Shown piece by piece: positions 45,406 to 55,680 of a stretch of 64,000 bases of DNA; the first letter of the stretch is position 1; the number at the start of each line of letters is the position of its first letter. The DNA is taken from positions 144,561 through 208,560 of the forward strand of contig CANLXI010000010.1 in the NCBI GenBank assembly GCA_947495035.1, written 5' to 3'. Source of the stretch: an uncultured Granulosicoccus sp. (GTDB lineage Bacteria > Pseudomonadota > Gammaproteobacteria > Granulosicoccales > Granulosicoccaceae). Position numbers and translations under genes: made by a program. Under the pieces are notes generated by a model that worked only from the letters and a program-made list of their open reading frames with translations, ran no database searches and was not told the DNA's origin.

Positions 45406-48300
45406 TCAGGCGGCACCCACAGCCGCTTCGCCTTCCTCGGCCTCGTAGCTGCTCAGCGGTGGACAGGAGCAGATCAGGTGCTTGTCCCCATAGACGTTGT
45501 CGATGCGCTGTACCGGTGGCCAATACTTGCTCTGCTGTTGCTCGACGCCTCCCGGATAGACCGCTTCCGCGCGCGTATAGGGATGTGTCCAGTCATCCGC
45601 CACCAGTTCACTGGCAGTATGCGGTGCGTTCAGCAGTGGATTGTCTTCAGCTGGCCAGGTACCGTCCTTCACCTTCATGGCTTCGGAATGAATCTTCAGC
45701 ATCGCATCGCAGAACCGATCGATCTCTGCCAGAGACTCGCTTTCGGTCGGTTCGACCATCAGAGTGCCGGCTACCGGGAATGACATGGTGGGCGCATGGA
45801 ATCCGTAGTCCATGAGACGCTTGGCGATATCATCCACCGTGATACCCGCTTCGGATTTCAGGGCCCGGGTATCCAGAATGCACTCATGCGCCACATACCC
45901 TCCTTCACCGCGGTACAGAATCGGATAGACACCGGAGAGTCGGGCTGCAATGTAATTGGCATTCAGAATGGCGATTTCCGTGGCCTGCCGCAATCCCTCC
46001 GGTCCCATCATGCGAATGTACATCCAGGTGATGGGCAGGATCATGGCACTGCCGTAGGGCGCCGCACTGACGGCCCCACGGGTGTTGTCCAGCTCCCCGT
46101 GCCCCGGTAGCCAGGGTTTCAGGTGCTCACCCACACCGATGGGACCGACACCCGGTCCACCGCCACCGTGCGGAATGCAGAAGGTCTTATGCAGGTTGAG
46201 ATGCGACACATCGCCACCGAACTTGCCTGGTTGTGCCGTTCCCACCATCGCATTCAGGTTGGCACCATCGATGTAGACCTGCCCACCAGCAGCATGTACA
46301 CGTTCACACACATCGATGACACCGGATTCGAAGACACCGTGAGTCGACGGGTAGGTGATCATGATCGCTGCGACCTTGTCCCCGTGCTTGTCGAGTTTCA
46401 CCTGCAGATCGTCGACATCGATATTGCCGGCGCTATCGCATTTGACCACCACGACCTGCATACCGGCCATCTGTGCACTGGCCGGATTGGTGCCGTGCGC
46501 AGAGCTTGGAATCAGGCAGACCGTTCTCTGTGTGTCGCCGCGACTGTCGTGGTAACCGCGAATGGCCAGCAGACCCGCATACTCACCCTGACTGCCGGCA
46601 TTGGGCTGCAGGGACATGGCATCGTAGCCAGTGCAGGCGCACAACATGGCCTCCAGCTGCCTGATCATCTCGCGATAACCCTCGCTCTGACTGGCAGGTG
46701 CAAACGGATGCATGCGAGAGAATTCAGGCCAGGACAGGGGCATCATCTCGGCAGCGGCGTTGAGTTTCATGGTGCAGGACCCCAACGGGATCATCGCCTG
46801 ATCGAGCGCAATATCCCTGGATGCCAGGCGCCGCAGATAGCGCATCATTTCGGTCTCGGAACGAAAGTCGTTGAAACAGGCCTGCGTCAGATAATCTGCA
46901 GGACGGTCCTTGCTCTCGTCACGTTCAGCTACCGTGGCACTGGACAAGGGCACCGCGTTCTGCGCCTTGCCGACAATGGCGGCCACGATCTGAGGCAATT
47001 GCTCCTCCGTGGTGGTCTCATCCAGCGCCAGGCAGAGACTGGAACTGTTCAGGACTCGCGCGTTGTAACCGGCCTCTTCCAGTCGCTGGCGACATGACTC
47101 CGCATTATCAGTGCGCACGCACAGCGTGTCGAACCAGCTGTCGTGCGACAGTGCCAGCCCCTGCTGTTTGAGCATTGCGGCCAGTGTGTCGGCATGTTGG
47201 CGTACCTGAGTGGCGATGCGTCTGAGACCTTTCGGTCCGTGATAACAGGCGTACAGGGTGGCCATGATGGCCAGCAATGCCTGTGCGGTACAGATGTTGG
47301 AGGTCGCCTTTTCCCGCCGAATATGCTGTTCCCGGGTCTGCAGAGCCAGACGATACGCCGGTTGCCCGTCGACGGTCAGAGATTGCCCGACAAGCCGTCC
47401 GGGCAGATTTCGCTTGTAGGCATCCGTGGTCGACATGAAGGCGGCGTGCGGACCACCAAAGCCCATGGGCACGCCAAAGCGTTGTGCGCTGCCAACGACG
47501 ATATCGGCACCCCACTCTCCGGGCGGCGACAACAGAGTCAGGGCCAGCAGATCTGCAGCGACAATGACCAGAGCACCGGCCTGCTTTGCCGCAGCCACTG
47601 CCGCCTCCGGCACGGATGCTTCCCCCGAGGTTCCCGGGTATTGCACGAGAATCGCAAAGGTATCATCGGGCTCGGCCGCCAGTGCATCGCTGATGTCGGC
47701 CACGGGCAACACCTTGACCTGTATGCCCAGTGGTTCGGCACGGGTGCGCATCACATCCAGCGTCTGCGGATGGCAATCCGCAGACGCCACGATGGTATTG
47801 CGTTTGCCACGCAGTCCCCGGTGGGCCATGCTCATCGCTTCGGCCGCCGCCGTGCCCTCATCCAGCAAAGAGGCATTGGCGATCGGCATGGCAGTCAGTT
47901 CGGCAATCAGGGTCTGGAAGTTGAACAGCACTTCCAGTCGACCCTGAGCAATCTCCGGCTGATACGGTGTGTAGGCGGTGTACCACGCCGGATTCTCGAA
48001 CACATTGCGAGCGATCACGGCAGGTGTATGACAGTCGCTGTAGCCCTGCCCGATCAGACTGGTCAGCAGCCGGTTCCTGCCGGCCAGTTCCGCCAATTCG
48101 GCCAGAGCGGCCGGCTCATCGATTCCCTCATCCAGCGTCAGTGGCTGCAGGTGCCGGATGGATTCCGGGATGACCCTGGCAACCAGAGCATCCAGAGAGT
48201 GTTCGCCAATGGTGTCCAGCATGCGGGCGACATCGTCTCGGCGGGGGCCGATGTGCCGGTTCGCAAACTGTCTGGAAACAAACTCTGTGTGCTCGCTCAT
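45406..48300 (-). CDS. gcvP: Glycine dehydrogenase (decarboxylating), P-protein
   Basis: This 964-residue single-chain P-protein is of the form found in most gammaproteobacteria. The N-terminal half ([31 protein letters not shown]) and the C-terminal half are both intact. The PLP lysine lies near residue 704 in [18 protein letters not shown]. It decarboxylates glycine and passes the aminomethyl group to GcvH. It is the last gene of gcvT-gcvH-gcvP. No intrinsic terminator was recognised in the 198 bp that follow. Confidence 0.97.
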   Translation of the reverse strand: MSEHTEFVSRQFANRHIGPRRDDVARMLDTIGEHSLDALVARVIPESIRHLQPLTLDEGIDEPAALAELAELAGRNRLLTSLIGQGYSDCHTPAVIARNVFENPAWYTAYTPYQPEIAQGRLEVLFNFQTLIAELTAMPIANASLLDEGTAAAEAMSMAHRGLRGKRNTIVASADCHPQTLDVMRTRAEPLGIQVKVLPVADISDALAAEPDDTFAILVQYPGTSGEASVPEAAVAAAKQAGALVIVAADLLALTLLSPPGEWGADIVVGSAQRFGVPMGFGGPHAAFMSTTDAYKRNLPGRLVGQSLTVDGQPAYRLALQTREQHIRREKATSNICTAQALLAIMATLYACYHGPKGLRRIATQVRQHADTLAAMLKQQGLALSHDSWFDTLCVRTDNAESCRQRLEEAGYNARVLNSSSLCLALDETTTEEQLPQIVAAIVGKAQNAVPLSSATVAERDESKDRPADYLTQACFNDFRSETEMMRYLRRLASRDIALDQAMIPLGSCTMKLNAAAEMMPLSWPEFSRMHPFAPASQSEGYREMIRQLEAMLCACTGYDAMSLQPNAGSQGEYAGLLAIRGYHDSRGDTQRTVCLIPSSAHGTNPASAQMAGMQVVVVKCDSAGNIDVDDLQVKLDKHGDKVAAIMITYPSTHGVFESGVIDVCERVHAAGGQVYIDGANLNAMVGTAQPGKFGGDVSHLNLHKTFCIPHGGGGPGVGPIGVGEHLKPWLPGHGELDNTRGAVSAAPYGSAMILPITWMYIRMMGPEGLRQATEIAILNANYIAARLSGVYPILYRGEGGYVAHECILDTRALKSEAGITVDDIAKRLMDYGFHAPTMSFPVAGTLMVEPTESESLAEIDRFCDAMLKIHSEAMKVKDGTWPAEDNPLLNAPHTASELVADDWTHPYTRAEAVYPGGVEQQQSKYWPPVQRIDNVYGDKHLICSCPPLSSYEAEEGEAAVGAA

Positions 48301-48364
48301 GCTGTCATTTCTGAATGCGTTTGAAGGGTATCGGGGGGTATTACGCTGGCACGGCGGTCGAGGT

Positions 48365-48754
48365 TTACTCCTCGGACTCGATGTAGGCCGCGTAGGAATC
48401 CGGATCCATCAGATTATCGACATCGGCAACCTCTTCCGGTTGCAGCTTGAACAACCAGCCTGCGCCATAGGGGTCGGAGTTCACCAGCTCCGGATTATCG
48501 GCAAGCTCGGGGTTGGTATCCACCACCTTGCCGGCCACGGGGGCATAGATATCGGACGCCGCCTTGACGGATTCGACCACGGCAATGCCTTCTTCCGCGT
48601 CGCAGACCAGGTCGATTTCCGGAGTTTCCACGAACACCAGATCGCCCAGTTGCTCTTGCGCATGACCACTGATGCCGACCGTCAGGGTGCCATCATCTTC
48701 GACCCGGACCCATTCGTGGGACGGTGCAAATTTCAGATCGCCGGGAATTTCCAT
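48365..48754 (-). CDS. gcvH: Glycine cleavage system H protein
   Basis: This 129-residue lipoyl carrier starts at MEIPGDLKF (48754); the longer open frame is antisense to gcvT. Lipoylation site Lys64 sits in [36 protein letters not shown] and the C-terminal GWLFKL are standard. It shuttles the aminomethyl group from GcvP to GcvT. It lies 37 bp after gcvT and 64 bp before gcvP. Confidence 0.97.
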   Translation of the reverse strand: MEIPGDLKFAPSHEWVRVEDDGTLTVGISGHAQEQLGDLVFVETPEIDLVCDAEEGIAVVESVKAASDIYAPVAGKVVDTNPELADNPELVNSDPYGAGWLFKLQPEEVADVDNLMDPDSYAAYIESEE

Positions 48755-48791
48755 ACGATTGTTCTCTTGGAGTTGGTTGGACAGGTTTATT

Positions 48792-49871
48792 CTACTCGCG
48801 GGCTTGCCCGTGAGGCACGAATGGTACGGAAGTGATATGTGCGCCGATGAGCCGGTCACGGATCCTGACGTCACAACCGCCCAGAAAAGTCTTGTCGACC
48901 CGGGCCAGAGCAATCGACACTTCCCGAGTCGGGCTGAAGGTTCCCGACGTGACCGAGCCGATGGGGCGACCGACACGTTCGACCACCTGCCCGTGGCGCA
49001 ATACTCCACGCCCATCCAGGATGATGCCGATCTGCACGAAACGGCCGCCGAACAGGCGATGATCTTCCAGCACTTCGCGGCCGATGAACTCACGGTCGTC
49101 ATCCTTGATGTCGATGGTGAATCCGACACCGGACTCGGCCGGGGTATGGTCTTCATCGAGATCCTGGCCATACAGGCACAGGCCGGCTTCCAGTCGCAGG
49201 GTATCGCGTGCGCCCAGTCCCGCAGGCTGAACTTCCTGAGCCAGCAGGGCCTTCCACAATTCCGTCGCCTTGTCCGCCGGCAGGGCAATCTCGACACCGT
49301 CTTCACCGGTGTAACCGGTACGACCGACAAACCAGTCGCCCGGCACAAGCGCGCTGTGCCGATCCATGGAGATCAGATCGACAGACTGCCCCAGTTCGGC
49401 AAAGGCAGCGTTTGCCTTGCACACTGCATCCGGACCCTGTACCGCGATGAGCGCCGTATCCTGCACTTCGACCAGTTCCACATCGGCAGGCTTGTGTCCT
49501 TCCATCCAGGCAAGATCCTTTTCCCGAGTAGCCGCATTGACGATGAGACGGAAGCGGTTCTCGGTGAGCCGATAGACGATCAGGTCATCGATGACACCGC
49601 CCTTCTCGTTGCACATGCAGGTGTAGAGTGCGCGCCCGTCCGACAGCTTGGCAACATCGTTGGTGAGCAGAGTTCGCAGCCAGGGAATCACCTCACCCTG
49701 CAGATCGATGATGGTCATGTGAGACACATCGAACATGCCAGCCGACTCACGCACAGCCTTGTGCTCGACAATCTGCGAGCCATAATGGATCGGCAGAGAA
49801 TACCCGGCAAAGTCGACCATCTTGGCCAGATTGTCCAGATGTGCCTGATATAAGGGTGTTTGCTTGCTCAT
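48792..49871 (-). CDS. gcvT: Aminomethyltransferase, glycine cleavage T protein
   Basis: This 359-residue protein is cytoplasmic and transfers the methylene group to tetrahydrofolate, releasing ammonia. It starts at MSKQTPLYQAH (49871). Motifs DFAGYSLPIHYG, MFDVSHM, RTGYTGEDGVEI and the folate-site GLGARDTLRLEAGLCLYG are intact. It is the first gene of the gcv operon. The upstream 280 bp were searched for a glycine riboswitch, and none was recognised, so GcvA/Lrp-type protein control is more likely. Confidence 0.96.
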   Translation of the reverse strand: MSKQTPLYQAHLDNLAKMVDFAGYSLPIHYGSQIVEHKAVRESAGMFDVSHMTIIDLQGEVIPWLRTLLTNDVAKLSDGRALYTCMCNEKGGVIDDLIVYRLTENRFRLIVNAATREKDLAWMEGHKPADVELVEVQDTALIAVQGPDAVCKANAAFAELGQSVDLISMDRHSALVPGDWFVGRTGYTGEDGVEIALPADKATELWKALLAQEVQPAGLGARDTLRLEAGLCLYGQDLDEDHTPAESGVGFTIDIKDDDREFIGREVLEDHRLFGGRFVQIGIILDGRGVLRHGQVVERVGRPIGSVTSGTFSPTREVSIALARVDKTFLGGCDVRIRDRLIGAHITSVPFVPHGQARE

Positions 49872-50153
49872 GAGTGTCTGGCTTACCTCGGCTTGAAAAG
49901 TATGGGGCATTGGCTGCAAACGTCGGCCGGGTTTCCGGACAGCTCTGCAACACGCCGCCATCCCCGTGTCATCAACAACACGGCGAATCGTGAGTGATCG
50001 CAATTGTACTGCATCGGGGCAGACGCTTTCTCACCAGACTGGCCGGTTTTGGCCATCCGCCACGCGATCGAATCGGATTCGCAGGCACCCTGCCCGAGAC
50101 TCGGCGTACCTGGGACACCGAGGTTGTCGTGCCCTGAGCATCAATGGCAACGA

Positions 50154-51656
50154 TCAGCGGTTCTGTCGATGCGCCGCTCGCCGAGCCTGCCATACCCCCA
50201 GACACAGCAGCAGACAGATGACGAAGACCGGCCAGTTGCCAGTACGCGCGTAGGGGGTCAAACCACTTCGAGGCTGCACCTGTACATCCAGAATACCCTG
50301 CACATCGTGCTGGATCCGGCCCTGGATATTCCCCTGATGATCAATCGCCGAAGATACCCCGGTATTGGTCACACGAACCAGCGGCCTGGCAAATTCCCGG
50401 GCACGCATGCGCGCCTTCTGCTCATGCTGGTGCGGCGCTGCCGAATCGCCGAACCAGGCATCGTTGGACACATTGACCAGTATCTGCGAGGCGGGCAGCA
50501 AGGCGCGCATTTCTTCGCCATAGACATCCTCGTAACAGATCGACACACCCACGGCCGTGCCCTGCAGGTACAGCGGCTCATGCGGACCACTACCTGCCGA
50601 CAGATCCGACATGGGAATATCAATGAACCTGGCGGCAAAATCCAGCACGAAACGCAAGGGCATGTACTCGCCGAACGGTACCAGATGACGCTTCTCGTAA
50701 AGCGCTCTGTCACCGCCGAGCTGCCGTACAGCGTTGTAGACCTTGTCGCCGTCGCGCTGAAAGCCTCCGCTGAGCACATCGATGCCACGGGCGTCCAGGG
50801 ACTGGATGAAAGGTCGCATGCCGGCGTCGACCCGGTCGAAATATGTTGGAATGGCGGTTTCCGGCCACACCACCAGATCGATGTCCTGCCACCCTGGCTG
50901 TTTGGTCATACCGGTGTACTGGCTGATGGCCGTTCGAAGGCGCTCCGGAGAGAACTTCATTTCCTGCGGAATATTGGCCTGAACCATCCGCACTGCCAGC
51001 GGTTCGCCCACCGGCGAGGAAAAGCTCAGACCCGCAGACAGTGTCGCAGTCAGCGCAACGGCAATCATGGTGACGGCAGATGCGGCGCGCTGTCGCCAGC
51101 TACCCAGTGCCAGCACCACCAGCATGGTAGCCAGCAACACCACCAGAAAACCGATGCCATAGACCCCCATGACGGGAGCCAGACTGCCCATCGGACCCGA
51201 GGTCTGACTGTAACCCACCAGAATCCATGGAAATCCATCCAGGACCTTGCCGCGCAGCAGTTCTGACAGGGCCCACATTGCCGCGAACAGCACGGCATTG
51301 GTGACAGGGGAATCCGGCAGGCGCCAACGCGCCCACAACCAGCAGCACAACGCCGGGAACACGGTCATCACCAGAACGAAGGCCAGCGTCAGGGCGGCGG
51401 CCATAGGCGCGATGGCAGCACCGAACAGATGCAGACTGAAATAGACCCAGTGGACACCAATCCCGAAATAGCCCAGTCCGAACAACCAGCCCAGCCACAG
51501 AGCCTGGCGTGTACTCACCCCTTGCAACAGCGCATACAACAGGGCCAGCGTCACGATGGCAACAGGCCACCAGTGTGTCGGAGCGAATGCCAGCGGCAAC
51601 AGCAAGCCACTGCAGACTGCCAGCGTGGCGGCGATCCAGCGAGGAAGTGCGGACAT
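50154..51656 (-). CDS. lnt: Apolipoprotein N-acyltransferase
   Basis: This 500-residue protein has an N-terminal membrane part of about six helices, a periplasmic nitrilase domain and one C-terminal helix. The catalytic triad motifs are all present: Glu in VWPETAIP, Lys in YEKRHLVPFGEY, Cys in GVSICYEDVYG. It adds the third acyl chain to lipoproteins. It follows corC by 13 bp in the conserved block miaB-ybeZ-ybeY-corC-lnt. Confidence 0.96.
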   Translation of the reverse strand: MSALPRWIAATLAVCSGLLLPLAFAPTHWWPVAIVTLALLYALLQGVSTRQALWLGWLFGLGYFGIGVHWVYFSLHLFGAAIAPMAAALTLAFVLVMTVFPALCCWLWARWRLPDSPVTNAVLFAAMWALSELLRGKVLDGFPWILVGYSQTSGPMGSLAPVMGVYGIGFLVVLLATMLVVLALGSWRQRAASAVTMIAVALTATLSAGLSFSSPVGEPLAVRMVQANIPQEMKFSPERLRTAISQYTGMTKQPGWQDIDLVVWPETAIPTYFDRVDAGMRPFIQSLDARGIDVLSGGFQRDGDKVYNAVRQLGGDRALYEKRHLVPFGEYMPLRFVLDFAARFIDIPMSDLSAGSGPHEPLYLQGTAVGVSICYEDVYGEEMRALLPASQILVNVSNDAWFGDSAAPHQHEQKARMRAREFARPLVRVTNTGVSSAIDHQGNIQGRIQHDVQGILDVQVQPRSGLTPYARTGNWPVFVICLLLCLGVWQARRAAHRQNR

Positions 51657-51669
51657 GATCAGTGCTTGT

Positions 51670-52518
51670 TCATTCTTCCGTTACTGGCGGCGTGACCTGC
51701 AGCAGTTCCAGACGTCGTGAGTCTGCCGAGAGTACCCGGAACTTGCATCCCTCGATGACGGCGGTTTCACCAACCTTGGGGACATGCCCGATGTGCTGCA
51801 TCAGCAGGCCACCGATGGTGTCGAAATCCTCGTCACCAAAACTGGTGCCCAGTGTCTCATTGAACTCGTCGATTGGCGTCAAGGCACGTACCGAGAAGCG
51901 TCCGTCGCCGTGATCGCGAATATCCATATCCTCTTCGGTGTCATGCTCATCGTCGATCTCGCCAACGATCTCCTCCAGCACATCCTCGATGGTGACCAGT
52001 CCGCCCACACCACCGTATTCATCCAGCACGATGGCCATGTGATTGCGAGCCGTGCGAAATTCCTTCAACAGTACGTTCAGGCGCTTGGTTTCAGGCGTGA
52101 AGGTGGGTGTGCGCATGATGTCGTCGATACGAAACCGCTGGCTGGAGTCCACACCGGAGAATCGCAGCAGATCCTTGGCCAGCAATACCCCGACCACGTT
52201 GTCCTTGTCCTCGTTGATGACCGGAAAGCGTGAGTGTCCCGACTCGATGACCACCGCATGGATCTCCTCCAGCGTGGCATCGTATTCCACCACTTCCATC
52301 TGGCCGCGCGGAATCATGATGTCCCGCACGCGCATCTCGACTACCTGAAATACCCCTTCGACCATCTGCAGGGTATCGGCATCGAAAATTTCACGTGCCT
52401 GAGCATTGCGCAACAGCTCCAGCAATTCATCGCGATCGCGCGGCTCGCCGCCGATGGCATGCACCAGCCGATCCATCAGGGATCGTCCTGAATTACCATC
52501 CTGGGTATCGTCACTCAT
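51670..52518 (-). CDS. corC: CorC/YbeX-family CBS-domain protein
   Basis: This 282-residue protein has no membrane segment. An acidic N-terminus is followed by paired CBS domains (MIPRGQMEVVEYDATLEEI, HSRFPVINEDKDNVVGVLLAKDLL) and the C-terminal transporter-associated domain (RVMVRALTPIDEFNE-like segment, ADSRRLELLQV). E. coli YbeX has been linked to magnesium/cobalt homeostasis and to ribosome maturation. Its ATG overlaps the ybeY stop by 4 bp. Confidence 0.93.
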   Translation of the reverse strand: MSDDTQDGNSGRSLMDRLVHAIGGEPRDRDELLELLRNAQAREIFDADTLQMVEGVFQVVEMRVRDIMIPRGQMEVVEYDATLEEIHAVVIESGHSRFPVINEDKDNVVGVLLAKDLLRFSGVDSSQRFRIDDIMRTPTFTPETKRLNVLLKEFRTARNHMAIVLDEYGGVGGLVTIEDVLEEIVGEIDDEHDTEEDMDIRDHGDGRFSVRALTPIDEFNETLGTSFGDEDFDTIGGLLMQHIGHVPKVGETAVIEGCKFRVLSADSRRLELLQVTPPVTEE

Positions 52519-53147
52519 TGTCCGTTCACTGCGTTTTCAACTGCGTAGGGGTCCGGAATGCCGAGTTCCGATAGTATCCGAATTTCCGCGGCCTCCATCA
52601 ACTGCGCCTCCGCCTCCACCTCATGGTCATGACCGCACAGGTGCAGGCAACCATGGACCAGCATGTGCGCCCAGTGATGCAACAGAGGTTTGTCCTGTTC
52701 CCGTGCTTCTTCCGCGATCACGGCAGCGCACAGCACCAAATCGCCCAGCACCAGCAAGCCGCCAGCAGGCATTTGCGGACCAGGATCGGGCTCATCCAGC
52801 ATGAGTGGCAGTTCTGATGCAAAGCTCAGAACGTTGGTCGGACGATCCTTGTGACGGTATTGCCGGTTGAGCTCGCGCATGGCCTGCGTATCCAGCAACT
52901 GCACCGACAACTCCAGAACGGCAACATCCTTCAGGGACAGCAGGGACTGTTCACCAAATGCAGTCCGACAGCATTCCTGCATGAACGTCTCCGTCAGGCC
53001 TTCAGGCACTGACTCATCACCGGGTTCGAACAGCACCTGCAACCGAGTCTCGGACCCCGGCAGGCCGTCCTCACCGTCCATCGTGGTGAAGGTCAGTGCA
53101 TGGGTCGACGGAGGCTCGGCGTCTGACTGGGAATCAGGCATCGTCAT
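52515..53147 (-). CDS. ybeY: Endoribonuclease YbeY
   Basis: This 210-residue protein carries the three-histidine zinc site HGCLHLCGHDH of this 16S rRNA maturation and quality-control endoribonuclease. The NRQYRHKDRPTNVLSFA segment is also typical. It is longer than E. coli YbeY (155) because of an N-terminal extension of about 45 residues rich in Asp and Glu. The ATG at 53141, two codons later, has the better GGAGAAGG spacing and may be the real start. It overlaps both neighbours. Confidence 0.94.
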   Translation of the reverse strand: MTMPDSQSDAEPPSTHALTFTTMDGEDGLPGSETRLQVLFEPGDESVPEGLTETFMQECCRTAFGEQSLLSLKDVAVLELSVQLLDTQAMRELNRQYRHKDRPTNVLSFASELPLMLDEPDPGPQMPAGGLLVLGDLVLCAAVIAEEAREQDKPLLHHWAHMLVHGCLHLCGHDHEVEAEAQLMEAAEIRILSELGIPDPYAVENAVNGQ

Positions 53148-54099
53148 CCTTCTCCACGGCTTCGTAGGCGGCCACGATACGCTGCACCAGCGGGTGTCTC
53201 ACCACGTCCGAGGCGTTGAATTCGCAAAATCCCAGACCATCGACGCCCTTGAGCACTTGCTGTACATGCTTGAGACCCGACAATTGGTGCTTCGGCAGAT
53301 CCACCTGTGATATGTCGCCGGTCACGATGGCCTTCGAGCCGAAGCCGATGCGAGTCAGGAACATCTTCATCTGCTCGACCGTCGTGTTCTGAGCCTCATC
53401 CATGATGATGCAGGAGTGATTCAGCGTGCGGCCACGCATATAGGCCAGCGGTGCAATCTCGATGACGTTGCGTTCCACCAGCTTGCCGACCCGCTCGATT
53501 CCCATGAATTCGTACAAAGCATCGTAGATCGGACGCAAGTAAGGGTCGACCTTCTGCATCATGTCACCCGGCAGAAAACCCAGCCTTTCACCCGCTTCCA
53601 CCGCCGGTCGCACCAGCACCAGGCGTTGTACCTGATCGGACTCCAGCGCCTCCACGGCACAAGCGACCGCCAGAAACGTCTTGCCGGTTCCCGCAGGCCC
53701 GATACCGAAGGTCAGGTCGCGCTCCTTGATGCTCTGCACATAGTCGATCTGCCGGGGTCCGCGGCACTGGATGGTTGAGCGACGCGTCTTGATGATGGTG
53801 TTGTTGCGCGGGGCCGCCGATGCCTCCTTCATGGAAGCCAGACCGGACTCCTGCAGGGACAGATGCACCTCTTCGGGCGCCAGCGATTCGTTTTCAGTCA
53901 TGTCGTAGAGGTGATCGATAAGCGCTCTGGCGCTGTCAGCAGAAGTTGGATCGCCTTCGACCGAAAACTGGTCACCGCGATTACTGATCGAGACATTGAG
54001 TCTGTTCTCGATCTGTTTCAAGTGTTCATCGAACTGCCCGCACAAACGCGCAAGTCGCTCGTTGTCGGGCGGTTCGACGCGAAACTCTAATTTTGACAT
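53134..54099 (-). CDS. ybeZ: PhoH-like ATPase (YbeZ)
   Basis: This 321-residue protein has a PhoH domain with Walker [12 protein letters not shown] and Walker [10 protein letters not shown]. An N-terminal KH-like part (residues 1-85) precedes it. YbeZ works with YbeY in RNA processing. The gene overlaps miaB upstream by 13 bp and ybeY downstream by 14 bp, which supports a coupled operon. Confidence 0.95.
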   Translation of the reverse strand: MSKLEFRVEPPDNERLARLCGQFDEHLKQIENRLNVSISNRGDQFSVEGDPTSADSARALIDHLYDMTENESLAPEEVHLSLQESGLASMKEASAAPRNNTIIKTRRSTIQCRGPRQIDYVQSIKERDLTFGIGPAGTGKTFLAVACAVEALESDQVQRLVLVRPAVEAGERLGFLPGDMMQKVDPYLRPIYDALYEFMGIERVGKLVERNVIEIAPLAYMRGRTLNHSCIIMDEAQNTTVEQMKMFLTRIGFGSKAIVTGDISQVDLPKHQLSGLKHVQQVLKGVDGLGFCEFNASDVVRHPLVQRIVAAYEAVEKDDDA

Positions 54100-55445
54100 G
54101 CAGCAATCGCAGGCTCGGCCACGTCCACAAACTCACCACGCAGCGAATTGGGCAGCGCCTCGGTAATGCGCACATCCACGAACTTGCCGATCAGACCCGC
54201 ATCACCGGCAAAGTTCACCACCCGATTGTTTTCGGTGCGACCACTGATCTCGCGCGGATCCTTCCTGGCCGGACGATCCACCAGAACACGCTGAACGCTA
54301 CCAACCATGCTCTGGCTGATGGCTGCTGCCTGGCGGGTGATCTGCGCCTGCAGACGTGCCAGACGCTCCTTTTTCACCGCCATGGGCGTGTCATCCTGCA
54401 GCGAAGCAGCCGGCGTACCGGGCCTGGCACTGTAGATGAAGCTGTAGGAATGATCGAAGCCGATGGTCTCGATCAGCTTCATGGTGTCCTCGAAGTCCTT
54501 GTCGGTCTCTCCCGGGAAGCCGACGATGAAGTCCGATGACAGGGTCAGATCGGGACGCGCCTGCATCAACTTGCGAATTCTGGACTTGTATTCGATGGCC
54601 GTGTGACCGCGCTTCATGGCGGCCAGGATGCGATCGGAACCGCTCTGCACCGGCAGATGCAGAAAACTGACCAGTTCGGGCACCGTGGCATAGGCCTCGA
54701 TCAGGGAGTCACTGAACTCGACCGGATGGGAAGTCGTGAAACGAATGCGCTCCACACCTTCGACAGCGGCAACGTAACGAATCAGCAGGGCCAGATCGGC
54801 AGTACCACCTTCATGCATCGGCCCCCGATACGCGTTGACGTTCTGACCCAGCAGGTGGATCTCGCGAACACCCTGCTCGGCCAGCGACATCACCTCATCG
54901 ATGACATCATCCAGTGGTCGACTGATTTCCTCACCGCGTGTATAAGGCACCACGCAGAAGCTGCAATACTTGCTGCAACCCTCGATGATGGAGACGAACG
55001 CAGTCGGTCCATCGGCGCGCGGCTCTGGCAGACGATCGAATTTCTCGATTTCCGGGAAACTGATATCCACCACGGAGTGTCTGTCGTTACGGCTCTTTTC
55101 CAGCAGTTCGGGCAAACGATGCAGTGTCTGTGGACCGAAGACCACATCGACATAGGGAGCACGTTGATTGATGGCATCCCCTTCCTGACTGGCAACACAG
55201 CCACCGACACCAATGACCACACCGTCACGAGCCTCTTTCAGGGGGCGCCAGCGACCGAGCTCGGAAAAGACCTTCTCCTGCGCCTTTTCGCGAATGGAAC
55301 AAGTGTTGAGCAACAGAATGTCGGCTTCGGCAGGATCTGAAGTGGCCTCGACAGGCCCATCCTGAGCCAGCACATCGAGCATCTTCGCCGAGTCGTATTC
55401 GTTCATCTGACAGCCGTGTGTCTTGATGAATACCTTTCGAGTCAT
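54087..55445 (-). CDS. miaB: tRNA-2-methylthio-N6-dimethylallyladenosine synthase
   Basis: This 452-residue radical-SAM methylthiotransferase modifies A37 of tRNAs reading UNN codons. It starts at [19 protein letters not shown] (55445). Three N-terminal cysteines of the auxiliary cluster ([18 protein letters not shown]) and the radical-SAM site CSKYCSFC are all present, and a TRAM domain ends the protein. It is the first gene of the lnt block and is divergent from the sulfate genes. The ten extra codons upstream in the open frame are not needed. Confidence 0.97.
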   Translation of the reverse strand: MTRKVFIKTHGCQMNEYDSAKMLDVLAQDGPVEATSDPAEADILLLNTCSIREKAQEKVFSELGRWRPLKEARDGVVIGVGGCVASQEGDAINQRAPYVDVVFGPQTLHRLPELLEKSRNDRHSVVDISFPEIEKFDRLPEPRADGPTAFVSIIEGCSKYCSFCVVPYTRGEEISRPLDDVIDEVMSLAEQGVREIHLLGQNVNAYRGPMHEGGTADLALLIRYVAAVEGVERIRFTTSHPVEFSDSLIEAYATVPELVSFLHLPVQSGSDRILAAMKRGHTAIEYKSRIRKLMQARPDLTLSSDFIVGFPGETDKDFEDTMKLIETIGFDHSYSFIYSARPGTPAASLQDDTPMAVKKERLARLQAQITRQAAAISQSMVGSVQRVLVDRPARKDPREISGRTENNRVVNFAGDAGLIGKFVDVRITEALPNSLRGEFVDVAEPAIAACQN

Positions 55446-55680
55446 GAAATGTACGGAAAACGCCAAAAGAAGCAAGTATACGCTCCTGGGCCACCTGCCG
55501 TTGGCTCCGTATATGGACTGTTGACGGAACAGTCGCCTGCCTCACGTGAAATATCGGCAATATCCGGCATTCAGGGGTAACACTCGCGCAACCATAAAAG
55601 TTTTAAAAAACACAATTAACGGCATGAAGGGTGCAAACTTGCCGATAACTTGAAACATAAACTTTTATAGCTAGAACAAC
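55446..55680. promoter_or_regulatory. Divergent miaB / cysD control region, AT-rich at the cys side
   Basis: The last 90 bp before the cys reading frame are far more AT-rich than the surroundings. Possible sigma-70 elements are TTGCCG at 55639-55644 with TTTTAT at 55663-55668, or TATAGC at 55666-55671. The latter would start transcription at or within a few bases of the GTG at 55681, implying a leaderless or near-leaderless message, and no Shine-Dalgarno sequence precedes that GTG. Confidence 0.4.
55594..55668. repeat. 10-bp inverted repeat upstream of the transposase-like/cysD ORF
   Basis: ATAAAAGTTT at 55594-55603 is exactly repeated in inverse as AAACTTTTAT at 55659-55668. The arms are 55 bp apart in an AT-rich stretch and end 12 bp before the start codon. 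It could be an operator pair or the remains of transposon ends. Confidence 0.55.

Noticed and set aside
48755..49348. N-terminal extension of GcvH to 327 residues
   Set aside because: It overlaps gcvT in another frame; the H protein is complete from 48754.
49872..50153. Glycine riboswitch ahead of gcvT
   Set aside because: The conserved paired cores of the glycine aptamer could not be recognised on the minus strand.
55594..55668. Intact insertion sequence at cysD
   Set aside because: There is no complete transposase, no matching right end and no target duplication; the transposase-like sequence continues in frame into CysD and lacks catalytic residues.
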